Positions 23,201 to 34,110 of a stretch of 64,000 bases of DNA are shown piece after piece; positions within the stretch are counted from its first letter, which is position 1, and each line of letters starts with the position of its first letter. Made by a program: the position numbers and the translations under genes. Origin of the DNA: Reticulascus tulasneorum (Eukaryota > Ascomycota > Sordariomycetes > Glomerellales > Reticulascaceae). The DNA is taken from NCBI GenBank assembly GCA_001557505.1, contig LSAX01000009.1, positions 1,116,001-1,180,000 of the forward strand. The letters are read 5' to 3'. The notes beneath the pieces are model-generated. The model had not been told where the DNA came from and did not search any database. It saw nothing but the letters and a program-made list of their open reading frames with translations.

Positions 23201-23936
23201 GATGGATATGTGGTGGCCGCAGGATGATTCAGTAATTAAACCAACCCCCCCATACACTGATGTCTTTGAAGTGGTATTGCCCGATCTTTACAAACAAGGC
23301 ATCGTCGTTGTCTGCAGTGCCGGGAACGAGCACAGCACCCAACATAGCCTCCAGAAAAGGAACATCAACTACAAAACACCTCGCTCAACTGGTGGTACAG
23401 ATACTCCTCTCATCGTCGTTGGTAATGCAATGCAAGACGGTACGAGATATGAGGACTCCCAATACCTAGAGTCTGTACCCCCACGTGGTACTCTCACGCT
23501 CTACAATATTGGCACCAAAGTTTCCTGCGGAGTGGTCAGCCCTCGGCGCGTATGGAACATGGAGCCAAACGGAACTAGCCAAGCGGCGGCGAACACAGCC
23601 GGCATGATTGCGTACTACCTTGGTGACCAGAGTCTCCGCACGTACTTCAGACGCAATGGAATAGAGAACGTCTCCAAGATGGTAAAGGACTTCTTGATTG
23701 AGACGGGCAACGCATTTAAAGGGGATATGGGTGCAGCTTCTGACCCAACTGGCGCAACTGGAAAAGGAATACCTCGGGCAGCACTTGGAGATATAGTCCC
23801 ATGCTCAGGCGGTGAGCTTGAGGGTTTGTCGCCACGATCTTATAATGCTACGGCGCTACCGATGCCGCCAACAGCAGCTGCTACTGTCGCCGTCACAGAC
23901 GGTACTGCGGTCGTCTTCAGTCCTTTGGTAGGCTAA
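20216..23936 (+). CDS. WSC domain - membrane segment - subtilisin-like (S8) protease fusion
   Basis: Nine exons join in phase: 20216-20511, 20568-21271, 21338-21414, 21478-21702, 21753-21801, 21870-22114, 22235-22684, 22772-23132, 23191-23936; 1050 residues. Order: signal peptide to about 26, Cys-containing N-terminal region, WSC domain near 155-251 (FKNAGCYADS ... ACAGNVAELCGNNNRLQLY), a charged helical stretch, a hydrophobic segment near 436-463, a Thr-rich linker, a propeptide-like region, then a subtilase domain. The catalytic triad looks intact: Asp674 in YILDTDF, His728 in NHGTCMA, Ser932 in NGTSQAA, with oxyanion Asn in CSAGNEHS. It may be a cell-surface protease whose WSC domain binds wall glycan. 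The intron at 21802 starts GTTGGT, a weak donor. It could be two genes, but phases agree throughout. Confidence 0.7.
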
Positions 23937-25910
23937 CTGCCCTGTAGTTCATTCAAAGAGCAAATCGTTGACCAGTTCCCTAGCCTAAATGCTATAATTT
24001 TCTCTGGAGGTCTACCTGATCTCGAACCCTGAATCGCAGGCCGCTTGAAGTTCGTGGATATTATCAGTTGTATGGAATCTAGATATTCGAGCACCATACC
24101 AATTTAATAGGGAGCAACAAAGTGGAATTGTGCATTTTGGTCTTAATACTTTTATTTTACACACCCACTCCCTTTAGTAGTCACGCATCCTTGATGGGTA
24201 AAAAGGCGAACAGAAGGTATTAGGGGACGTGAACTAGGCTAGTCAACTCGAGATATGGCTTCAGGTGCGAATTCTATCATTCATCAGACATTATGCCATA
24301 CTCCGTAAAATTAATATTGCGCCATCTACTATGCTACGACCTTGGATTGCACTGCACGGTCCAGCACTCAAGCACTCTTTCTTGATCAAACCCCATCATG
24401 CCCAAGGAGTGTACAAATATGGAGGTGAGAACATGGAGTCCCATTAAACACAACCCAGGCAGAGGGCCTTTTCGCTAAGATATAACAGCGGTCACGTAGA
24501 TAAATAAATTAGGAAGCTCTCATGGCACAATGGCGAGATAGGCATCTAAGAACGTTTTTGGTTGAAGTATCGCTAGTCTTCTCCTTGAAGAGAGCCAGAC
24601 ATCGAGTTCAAATTCAACAAGCTTCCTGTCAAACTCCTTGGCACAACGGTATTGGTGACCCACTGTATCAATTACTTCCGATCAGACGCGAAATCAGCAG
24701 CTGGTGCGACAGCAAGACTTGTTTGGCTAGTGGAAAGGGAAATTTCGCCTGAGTGGCTTCACGGGCGTGATGTTTCACGAATCATACGGCTCGGTGATTG
24801 TTGGATGGCTCTCCATACATGCGACAGGGGCTCCACAATCTGGAGTCTCGGCAGTTGCAAATATGCAAATGCCATAGCTGATATCCGCCGACGGATGATC
24901 TGAAGGGTACATATTGATCAGTCGTAGATGGCCGTCCGAGGTATCAAGGATAGACGAGACGCCCATTGATAGTAGAGGGCTGAAAAGCTGAACACATGAC
25001 GGGACGTGCTTATGTGACCGGAACATGGTTGAGTATAGACGCCTTTGACAATTTCCAGGCTCCAGCTGAAATTTCCAGATTCAGTCATGCGTGTGTCCGA
25101 GTTGAGCAGAACCGAGTGTCATTGGTGATGGCCGGATAGTTTCGTACAGTCCGCAGTCGACGCGGCGACCTTGCTTGTCGTCAGTCCGAGTGCCAGCCTT
25201 GCTACAGGGTGGTTTTCTCCAATTCAGTCAGGATCTGCAAATCCTCGAAGAATGTGAACTCTAAAATTCCGGTGCCAGCACTATGATGGTTGCGATCGTC
25301 CCAAATAGTGGCTGGCGAAAAGACAGAAAACAGCTTAGATGACCATATTTGCAGAATATGGAAAGGATGAGCTGGTAGTTTCAAGTTTCAGCTTTGGATT
25401 TGTGCAGTTCTCCAGATACTCCCCCACCCAGAACTGGCGAATGAGGACGTGTCGCATAGTTGTGGCGCCGGTCTAGGTGACACTCGCGCCAATGCGGAGG
25501 CGGTTCGACCCGGCAGTCAACGGACCATCGGTAGACTTGCATGACGTGCGTCTGGTGGCTGTTGGTCCAGAACTCGAGAAGAGGGGCATTGGCTGACCCG
25601 TGGCTAGCTGCGGTCTCGGATATTGACGACTCAGACCATCTTCATCGTCGGGGAAGCAAAAGAGCCAGGATGGGTTTAGGGTGGCGAGCCGACGGTTTTG
25701 TCTCTTGGCCATCTCAATACCATGTGGTGCGCATCTCCATTATCTTTGCGTTCCAAGCGTATATAATTGGCCCTCAAGACCCTCGATCTCTCGTCGTATC
25801 CGAGGTTAAAGTCTTCCACTTCAGTCTTCACAATACTTCAAACAGCACCTCCGTTCTATATTCGTTTTGTTGAGTACGCAACCAACATCTTCGCTCTCAT
25901 CGCTCTCATC
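23937..25910. other. Intergenic, no gene seen
   Basis: Nearly 2 kb with only short overlapping frames. No motif, no splice-linked frame and no repeat were recognised. The last part is the promoter of the alpha/beta hydrolase gene. Confidence 0.5.
25760..25766 (+). promoter_or_regulatory. TATA box candidate for the hydrolase gene
   Basis: TATATAA lies 145 nt upstream of the chosen ATG at 25911, a normal distance for a fungal TATA box plus 5' leader. Confidence 0.45.
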
Positions 25911-27467
25911 ATGGCACCGCTACCTGTCTTCATGGAGAACAACTCCCTAGCTAAGTCCCTGTGGGAAGCCCACGTCGCAAAATTGCGGCTCGATGACAGA
26001 TGGGCGGAACACAACGCCACTACCAAAGATAATGTGGTAGTCCACCATGAACTCGCGCTCAGCAAGTCTTCCACAACCCTGGATGCCTGGTTCAAAAATG
26101 AATATATGAGCCACGAGATAGCAAAGGACCTTAATTTGGCGGCTTTATGGTCGTTGTTGAAGTATACCATAGAGTTCATTGGGTCCCAGCCAACAGATGG
26201 CTTTCCATTGTACATTGCTATGCACGGAGGAGGAACTGGGGCCAACAACGATGCTGAGTGGAAGGCCATGATTAAAGCCTACAAAGGGAGGATCACGGAT
26301 GGGATTTGGATTGCCTTGAGAGGAGTAGGCAATGGTTGGGACGAGCACTTCACTCCAACAGGACATGTTCTGGTGGAACGACTGGTTGAAAACATGATTA
26401 TGTTCCAAAATGCGGACCCAAATAGAGTATACCTGATCGGCTTCTCTGCTGGTGGAGACGGAGTCTTCAGGTTGGGCAACCGACTTGCCCAACGATTCGC
26501 AGCTGCCAACATGGGAGGAGGTCATCCCGGAGACGTGGATCCCATGAACTTCATTAATCTTCCCTTATGTCTGCAAGTTGGAGAGCAGGATGTTGGCAAT
26601 GCAGGTTATGGGATGCCAGAGTGGAAAGATAGGGAGCCAAATTGGAGGAACAAGAACGTCGTCAACTTCGGCATACAGCTTGACAACCTGCAGGATGCCA
26701 TAAAGAAGGCCCATCCCAAAGGCTACAAACATGATCTCTTCGTCCACCAGACGGGAAGCTGGAGTGATTGGCGAATGGACGGAGATCCCGAATACCACCG
26801 TAAGCATTTTCTTTGGGAGGACAAAAATTTCAACCAGGCGCAGAAGGGGAATTTATCCAAGGTTTTGGTTATCGACAATTATAAGGGCTGGCTTAAGGAG
26901 TACAGCAACTCGCAGGAGAAGACGGTCAACTCAGACACTCTGGGCGGCCAACAGAAGTGGAAGCCAGCACAGACAAATGCCATCGACTGGGTCTATGACC
27001 ATGGTCCGCGAAATCCCGTACCAGTAATGGTGGTCTGGAATCTGGCCATAAAGGTGTACGAGAAGGGGGTCGTCTCCGATGACAACTGGGGGTATGTCAG
27101 TAACATGTCGGCACCGGCACAGAACTACTGGCTCGATATCGGCAACGCTAGAAGTTACGGCAACGCGCCTGGGACCGTCGTTAAGGCATTCCTCGATAGG
27201 GCAAACAATAAGATCGACATTGTTGGGGCCCGCAAGTACCTGCGCATCCTCCTGCGTGACGGCATGCTGGATCTGCGCAAACCGATCACTGTGGACATTG
27301 ACCACACCACCCTGTCCATCACTGTCGGCGCCAGGGAAAACAGAGCGGTTATTGAACACACGCTTCTCCGCAATGACCCTTATCTCGTTTTCACAGCGGA
27401 TATCATCTTGAAATACGACGAAACGGCGAATAGGTGGGTAGCGACCACAACGCCACTCCCTGCTTAG
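25911..27467 (+). CDS. Alpha/beta hydrolase, depolymerase/esterase-like
   Basis: Single-exon gene, 518 residues from the first in-frame ATG (the frame is open further upstream without an ATG). The hydrolase core is clear: oxyanion-hole motif YIAMHGGGTGAN, nucleophile elbow IGFSAGGDG (Ser), acidic-residue candidate in LQVGEQD, and a His in DLFVHQTGSWSDW. The layout resembles the PHB-depolymerase/feruloyl-esterase branch of alpha/beta hydrolases. After the core (about residue 330 on) there is a further domain of roughly 180 residues with repeated YVSNMSAPAQNYWLDIGNAR-like beta-rich sequence and no assigned function. No convincing signal peptide follows the chosen start, so it is probably intracellular. 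The substrate is unknown. Confidence 0.82.
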   Translation: MAPLPVFMENNSLAKSLWEAHVAKLRLDDRWAEHNATTKDNVVVHHELALSKSSTTLDAWFKNEYMSHEIAKDLNLAALWSLLKYTIEFIGSQPTDGFPLYIAMHGGGTGANNDAEWKAMIKAYKGRITDGIWIALRGVGNGWDEHFTPTGHVLVERLVENMIMFQNADPNRVYLIGFSAGGDGVFRLGNRLAQRFAAANMGGGHPGDVDPMNFINLPLCLQVGEQDVGNAGYGMPEWKDREPNWRNKNVVNFGIQLDNLQDAIKKAHPKGYKHDLFVHQTGSWSDWRMDGDPEYHRKHFLWEDKNFNQAQKGNLSKVLVIDNYKGWLKEYSNSQEKTVNSDTLGGQQKWKPAQTNAIDWVYDHGPRNPVPVMVVWNLAIKVYEKGVVSDDNWGYVSNMSAPAQNYWLDIGNARSYGNAPGTVVKAFLDRANNKIDIVGARKYLRILLRDGMLDLRKPITVDIDHTTLSITVGARENRAVIEHTLLRNDPYLVFTADIILKYDETANRWVATTTPLPA

Positions 27468-28679
27468 CTCGTTCCGCATGGCTATAAACGATAAGGCGTC
27501 GTTCGGATCAAGTATCTCGGAAGGAGTGAACTAGGCTGGATCTTTTATTTTTGGTTCTCGCAACGCTCTAGCTAAGGCTCGGTTCCTATGCATCAAGTTG
27601 AGTTGCATGAGATCGCTCGACCTGCCTCTGATTATCATAGTGCAAACTCAGATGATACGCAGCTCAAGATCTACCGCGACTCATACTTAACACCGCAGCC
27701 CGCAGCACGTAGGGAGCTTTTACCAGCCCATATCGGATTTTCTTTAACAGTTTTCATTATTGATGTCGTCTATTGCAAATAATAGTTGATTCCTCGAATT
27801 TGCTTAGCCTTAGCTCAATTTTGCTGAATACGATGCCCATCCTATCAACCACTTGTGCAAAATCTATGATATTTAGAACGTAACCGCGGGTTTCACCTGT
27901 GCTTCTGTCTACTCTTGCTTGACCATTTAGGGTGCCTATGTCTGTAGCTCCAGCCGACTCCGCTGGATCGTATCTTGGTAAAGATTAAAACATCACAGAA
28001 CATGCTTGGGCAACCATGGGAGAGCTTCTAAATAGGTACATTTGAGAACTATGCAGCCTCAAATGAAAATGGGATTGTAGAATCCGGGGTAGTCATGAGG
28101 CACACGCCGTTTCGTCGGGACCAGTATGAATGGTTGCAAGAAGGTAGTCGCGACGCCAACGACTAATTAGTATGGCGTACTGATCGATCAGACTACTCGA
28201 AAGAGAGCCAAAGCGCTAGTTTTAGTGGAGGGTGTTAAGAAAATAGATAGCCCATATGGGAATGCCTAAATTGAGGGTGGTCTATTATGACCAGCTCGTA
28301 GATTTTGCTTATCTTGTAATTTTAAGAGGGGCGGCAAATAGATGGCATTTGTACCAAGGTTGGCTCTACAAGCGCCGGTCCCTGTCGTGGAGGGCGGGTC
28401 TTCACAAGGTGTCCATATCTACGGATCTCTGACACGAACATGGTTACGGCCCGCGGCCAGGGGCTGCTCTCATTGTTCTCGATTATGAATATTGTGCCAT
28501 GCGTCAATGTCCGCAGCGGCTGCTTGTCCAGTTCGCTTATTACGTTTCACCTGACTCTGTTTGTTGTTTCTGCTCTTTTCCGTGCTTCGGGTTATCAGAC
28601 CGCCAGAAACAGCCCAAACAGTCATTCAATCGCTGACCATCGACACTCTTGTCGTGGTATTCTCTACGAAATATCAATC
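27468..28679. other. Intergenic, no gene seen
   Basis: About 1.2 kb of AT-rich sequence between the hydrolase and the decayed STAND/ankyrin gene. No supported coding sequence. Confidence 0.5.
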
Positions 28680-30482
28680 ATGGATCCGCTATCGGTTACG
28701 GCTGGCTTGATGGGTATTCTGGATACCGTCACAAAGCTGAGTAGTGCTATATCTCGATTCAAGCAAGACTACAAACTCGCGGACGAAGACCTGAACGTCG
28801 CTCGGAATCACGCATTGTTATTGAAGGGAGAGATTATAGAACTGGAGTTAATTAAATCATCAAACTGCTTACCTCCTCAGAAAACAGCCAAAGAATACAG
28901 CGTTTCTGGCCGCTTTGCGATGATAGATGAGTCGTCATTCGCCAAGGCAATGTCGACTGCTCATGACCTTCTTTCCGACATAGAACGATCTTTTCCTCTG
29001 GGATCCGAGCCGCATACATGGAGGAGCAAAGTGAAATGGGCTATGAAGGATAAGAAGGCCCTCGGAGAACCCAAAGAGCGACTCCGATCTACCGAGAGCA
29101 CTCTGCAAGGGATTGTGACAGCAGAAAACCTGTAGGTCCCCAAGCGACGTCCAGAGCCAATGCGGGTTCGAGAATAATAACCTGCCGTTCACTAACTACC
29201 CCTTGACCTAGACGAGTCAGCCGCATGGTCTACCACATTCTTCTTCAGCAGTAACCTACTGTTGACAAGATGGAAAAGGACACAATCCCTCGAAATGGTG
29301 TCATCAATATGGCGGTAGTCAGCCAGTCTAGTCCACAATCAATAACTGCCGTGATTGAGGCCCAGCTCTCCGAGGTTAATCAACTGGCAAAGCATTCAAC
29401 CCAAGTTATAACTAAGCCAAAAAAAGGTGTTGCCTCGGACAGCTCGGCTCGATGGATGGGGATTCTCCACCAAGCTGGTTGCATTGCCCAAAACAGCCGG
29501 CACGACTTATCGAGCTGCCGTGCAAATGTCGCTGTTCGGTAAGATGTATTCTGTTCAGCTGCAAATGTCTTTCCCGAATTTCTCGCTCAATCGAATGATG
29601 CATGTGCGTAACATCGTGCCAACCGATACGGAAATGGCCGTGGCTTGGAGCCTCTCTCGAGTTGCGGGCAGAGTGGTATGGTTGGACGGCGCTTTTCTTT
29701 GCTGCGTCGCATGATAATATTGAGACGTTCCAAACGATCGTCCGTCATTCAGGAGCCGATATCCTCGAGTACTTGACGGTGATGGATGGAATCTCTTACA
29801 TTGCTGCACCTATTTCGGCGCTTCCCGTGTTATGAGATTGGTATTGCAGAATGGGGTCGATGTAAATCAGAAAACACTGCCAGCGCCACTACCAGAGGAT
29901 CCGGAATTGTCTTACAAAGAGCTGACAGCTTCTGATATTGCCCTCTACATCTGGCCGAACCGCTACCAAATGTTTATCGATGGCGGATTGTGAGCTGGGC
30001 GGTCGGGCAGTTGGAATCACGTGGTTTACAAAACGCAGAACTACTTTCAGCTGTGCAGGACGAAAGAAAATCCTGTTTAAATCAAGAATCTTAAAAGCAG
30101 TCCCAAAGCTTGGCTGGCAGACTCGATTTTGGCGATGCGAGCTTTGCTCTAACATGTCGGGTCGGCTGGCTTCTCTCATGGAGACTGGTCAGGACGGAAA
30201 CTCTGAAGGCTGCGATGACGTGTTCTGGGACGCAGCCGATTCGAAACCCGGGCTGGGCGATGCGCTCCATGAGGAAGACAAAGCGAAAGACGCCCTTGGC
30301 CCAATATACGGCGCCGAGGATGTCGATGATAGGTGGACGCTTTACATTGGGCTTCCTATAATGGCTCGCACAAGATCAAGAGACTCTTGCTCTTAAAAGG
30401 CGCGGATCCGGAACATCTGGGAGCCATTTCGCTGGAAAATAACCCGACGCTCTTGCCAACGAGTCCATTTGAGGGACGCTAA
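28680..30482 (+). pseudogene. HeLo-like N-terminal domain + ankyrin-repeat gene, decayed
   Basis: Starts with an intact-looking fungal STAND N-terminal (HeLo-like) segment: MDPLSVTAGLMGILDTVTKL, coiled helical sequence to about 29130, and a plausible GTAGGT donor. After a candidate acceptor (TTGACCTAG) the frame meets a TAA (after HILLQQ), continues as PTVDKMEKDTIP, then breaks near 29450-29550. Ankyrin repeats follow in changing frames: WTALFFAASHDNIETFQTIV, SRVMRLVLQNGVDVNQ, and near 30340-30480 ALHWASYNGSHKIKRLLLLK with KGADPEHLGA. Several stops and shifts cannot be explained by introns. The parent was a HeLo-like/ankyrin protein without a visible NACHT module, a common fungal type linked to cell-death signalling. 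Confidence 0.7.
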
Positions 30483-31066
30483 TCTTGATGGCTGATATTT
30501 AACGATATCGCCAGGCATACCAGTCGCTAAGTGTTTGACGGATACAGTAGTGTAGTGAGATGATAGCGCGTTTAATGCTCGGGCCGCTCTGCCAGGCGGT
30601 GGCGATAAGAAAGCATTTGCGCTGTTACTGGGCAAACAGCGCAGCTGGTAGAAATCCCCGTGTTAGATGTCGTCGCATCGTCCTTTGAGCGGCTTCTACT
30701 GTAATTACGACTCTCTGCTGTCAAGTAGATAGAAGATATGGCTCCGTGACCGCCCGATTGTGAGGGCGAGGATGAGAACGACCACAGTCTTAGGCACAAA
30801 GAAATGAAGTTCAGAGCCGCAATTGCTCATGATTTGTCCTGAAGCTAACGTTGATGAGATAATCTGCCGAAAGCCAGAGATAGCACATAGTTAACGTATC
30901 CAAAGATGAAACATTTGTCTACGTAGTTGGGTTCTAGCCTGAACCCGTGTGCCTTATATTTCCGTCTTTTGGACTATTGAATGATTTGTACAGCGTTTGA
31001 TGTTCTTAAACTCGAATACTCGTCGTTATTCAGATGTGAGACCGAGTAATGCTAAAACTTCGGTCG
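30483..31066. other. Intergenic, no gene seen
   Basis: About 0.58 kb between the ankyrin pseudogene and the GNAT pseudogene. Small frames only. Confidence 0.45.
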
Positions 31067-31573
31067 TCAAATACTGCAATCTTGACTGTTCTGGCGCGAG
31101 AGGAAGGTGGCATCGGCTCCGTAATCGCCCAGCTTGTCCAACAAAACAGCATTGACTTGCGTAGGTAAGAAGCCGAAACGGGCCCAGAAGGGTGCCGTGC
31201 CGTAGACAGAGACGAGGCAGGTTGTTGGATAGCTCTGGGCAACTGCCAAAAGCTTGCTGATGCACTGTGCTGCAAAGCCTTTTCCACGGAGCCTGGGGAG
31301 TATGGCGAGATCGTGAATATAATATTGGTCCGCATCCTTGGCTATCTTTCCAAGCGGTGTATCTAGGGCAGGCGGCTCGCAATAGCGGATGGGATGCGAA
31401 ATCGCGTAACCACAGACCTCGCCGCCTTCTACAAAGGCTAGCAACCGTCTGGAAAGAGTTTTACGCGTTCTGTAAAGACGTATTCACTCTCTGGAAGATC
31501 AGGATGCACCTCATCGGCGACACGCAAGAAGGCCATGGATGTCGCCGATGGACATTTGTCGCCAGGCAGCCAT
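31067..31573 (-). pseudogene. GNAT acetyltransferase remnant
   Basis: The main open part (31444-31067) is a recognisable GNAT fold: FVEGGEVCGYAISHPI, YYIHDLAILPRLRGKGFAAQ (acetyl-CoA loop RxxGKG), then VSVYGTAPFWARFGFLP. Upstream the N-terminus continues in two other frames: MAAWRQMSIGDIH from 31573, then RVADEVHPDLPE and YVFTERVKLFPDG. Two single-base shifts (near 31530 and 31442) separate the three pieces, and no GT-AG pair bridges them. The family acetylates small amines or protein N-termini; the substrate cannot be read. It lies next to an amine-oxidase pseudogene, so loss of a linked function is possible. Confidence 0.65.
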
Positions 31574-32078
31574 GGCTAGATGCTTTTGTTTCTCTGTAGC
31601 AAAGGAACGAGGAAAGGACGGTGGCGATGTGGCCGAAACTACGACGAAAGAGTCGGCTGCGATTCTTCTCCAGAACTGCGTTTGCTAAGGATTTAGCAAA
31701 CCCAGTCGTTCAATGCTTTTTGTCAAGCATTATGTTGAGAATTATACTGCACAGATTAATCAGTGGGGAAAAATTCTGCCTTGGTGGGTGCCCAAGTGTC
31801 TCGCCTTGCAAGGCATTCGATGGGGCGCCTCGGGGGGTTTCAGGGGGTGGATTTGCTTCCGACAGCCGGAGGGCCGAAGATACCCGTTTCGTCTTGCTCA
31901 GAATTATTACACATTAAAATGTACTATTTATCAGAACATTCCGCGACCAAGAGCTTCGAAATTTTCCAATGGAACCAGCACTAGCTTACGCTAATACACT
32001 AACCATCCCTCTCTATCAGCCCGAACTCACGCATAATCAATCCCAACAACAGTTGAGCGATTCCTGCGCTTCAAGGAA
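31574..32078. other. Intergenic between two pseudogenes
   Basis: About 0.5 kb. Short plus-strand frames occur in three registers (31621-31994) without motifs. It probably held the shared upstream region of the divergent GNAT and amine-oxidase genes. Confidence 0.4.
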
Positions 32079-33649
32079 ATGGCAGATGTGCAGTCTACTC
32101 GTCAGGAATACACAAGAGAAATCTGTGTTATAGGAGCTGGAGTGAGCGGACTTCGAGCTGCCGGGCTGCTTGCCGCCGCTGGATTCAATGTCACAGTCCT
32201 TGAAGCACGAAACCGCATCGGTGGCCGCGTTCAGCAGACTTATCAGCTTGGTCTACCACTAGATGTTGGCGCTAGTTGGCTCCATGGAACACTGCACAAC
32301 CCGATTGTGGCGCTCGCAGAAAAGGAGAGTGACACTACTGTCGCCTGCGGTGCTGTTGAGTCAATCTGTGATACAAATGGAGATTGGCTTAACCGTGATT
32401 CGGCCCGCCACCAATACGAAGAAGTATGGAAATTCCTCGAGATGGCGATGGAGAAGAGCCGGCAGGAGTGCAGAGAACTTTCCGACTCTGCAAAATTGAT
32501 GGATTTCTTCCGCCAAATGGTCCAGAGAAGCGGCTTGGAGATCGAACAGTCAGGGGCATACGAGGCTTTGATGTTGTAGATCGTTGAGATGTGGGGAGCT
32601 TTCATGGGCACTGAGTGTGAAAAATCAAAGTCTCAAGAACTTGTGGCTGGACGCGGGTTTAGAAGGGGGTACATTTGTTCTTACCATCTGCTGTTAGATG
32701 AAATACAGTCGACTGACTTCCGCTTAGACAACTTGTTCATGGCTTCCACATTTGAAGGCATTCTTCGTAGAATCTCTGATCCGGTGGTGGACAAAGCTAC
32801 TCTGCGGCTCCGTTGTGAGGTTACAAGGATAACAAACAACCGATTTGGTATTGTCGAAATCGAAGCCGCTGATGGATTCCGAGGCTATTTTGAGAACGTG
32901 ATTGTCACGGCACCACTAGGTTGGCTGAAGAGAAACCAAAACGTCTTTTCGCTCCCGCTACCGCCCAGGATATGAAGCGCGATCCAGAGTCTCGGATATG
33001 GGAATCTTGACAAGGTATTCATCAAATTTCCGCGGTCATTTTGGAGTGATACAGTCTCGGATTTGAAAGGATCGGGGGGGGGCAGGCCCCAAGAAACACA
33101 GAGTGCACCGTTCCCAATCGAGTCTCTTTTCCTCCGTCCTGGGTACGCAGTCGATTCAAACCCGGCAAGATGGCGGCAGGAGATCATCTCGTTTTCGGGC
33201 TTGCCAACTTCGTTTTCGCAACCCACTGTTATGTTTTTTGTTTATGGTCATGGGGGAGACACATCACTGGACTCATTCGAGGCATGAAGCCAGATGCTGA
33301 AGAGTATAATCGAATCCTGGACTATAACTTTCAGCCGTACTATTCCAAGCTCCCCAACCATAACCTTGCTTCTTCCGATTGTAAGCCGTTAAAATTTCTG
33401 GCAACTGATTGGCAAAACGACGAATACGCGGGCTACGGGTCTTTTACCAACCTGCCTGTTGGATCCGGGGATTGTGCTCGGCATTTTGAAGCACTGAGGG
33501 AGGGCATGGGCGAAGATCGTGGCATCTGGTTTGCAGGTGAACATGTATCGCCTCCTGGCGGACTTGGTACCGTTACGGGTGCTTACTGGAGCGGGGAGGA
33601 GGCTGCAAAACGAGGGGCTCGCTGTTACCAGGTCACGGTAGAGTTGTAA
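32079..33649 (+). pseudogene. Flavin-containing amine oxidase (polyamine/monoamine oxidase type), decayed
   Basis: Near full-length amine oxidase. It has the FAD dinucleotide motif VIGAGVSGLRAAGLL, LEARNRIGGRVQQTY, LDVGASWLHG, then VIVTAPLGWLK, and the C-terminal FAD motif GTVTGAYWSGEEAAKRGA. Lesions seen: TAG at 32577-32579 where Gln is expected, a one-base shift in an A-run near 32623-32627, TGA at 32973-32975, and a shift in a G-run near 33252. One true intron is still recognisable (32669-32727, GACTGAC branch). Homologues oxidise polyamines or other primary/secondary amines and release peroxide. With four separate breaks it cannot give a full protein. Confidence 0.8.
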
Positions 33650-34110
33650 CTGGTCCCGGGGCATTTAGAGGTTGCTGGATCCATAGATAACTTGGACAAT
33701 CCAAAAGACTCAAGTGAAAATGAGAAAGCTTACCATTTAAAGCAACTTCAAGCTCACATTAATGATTTCTTCACAAACTCAGATTGAGAAGGGATGCTGG
33801 ATTCCAATCGGATCTGGTAGGGGACCTTCGAGTCTCAGGGAGTGCTAAACAAGATCGTGTGAACTGACGCCAGGTTACATCTGGAAGCGGCTAACCTCGA
33901 ATGGTGCTAACCTAGTTGATTTTCTTCCTCTGTCGGCCACCTGATCGTAACCCGTTCTCTGTCAAGCAGGTTGTGTGCCCGGGCATGAAGCCTGTCGAAT
34001 ACCCGTCAAATCATCTGAAATTTCAATGATCCAACATATGCCCGAATCAGGGACTTAAGTTGGAACAGCAGGTTTGGTCGACCATCCTCGAATAGCCGTG
34101 AAAGAATTGA
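33650..34110. other. Intergenic containing one copy of a dispersed repeat
   Basis: About 0.46 kb between the amine-oxidase and ankyrin pseudogenes. The repeat copy is listed separately. No coding sequence. Confidence 0.45.
33713..33940 (+). repeat. Dispersed repeat, copy A
   Basis: Similar in order and orientation to 36950-37170. Shared blocks include CAA-CTTCAAG-TCACA, CCAATCGGAT-TG-TAG, CTTCGRGTCTC, GAGTGCTAAAC versus ATGAGCTAAAC, and TGGTG-TGCTAA-TTGATT. Gapped, with many transitions. No coding capacity; possibly a non-autonomous element or LTR relic. Confidence 0.5.

Noticed and set aside
20216..23936. Splitting the WSC and subtilase parts into two genes
   Set aside because: Every intron from the signal peptide to the final stop is phase-compatible, and no convincing new start with a signal peptide precedes the protease. 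It was kept as one gene with reduced confidence.
31621..31994. Three overlapping plus-strand frames between the GNAT and amine-oxidase relics
   Set aside because: All three registers are open over the same short stretch, none has family motifs, and none has a splice partner.
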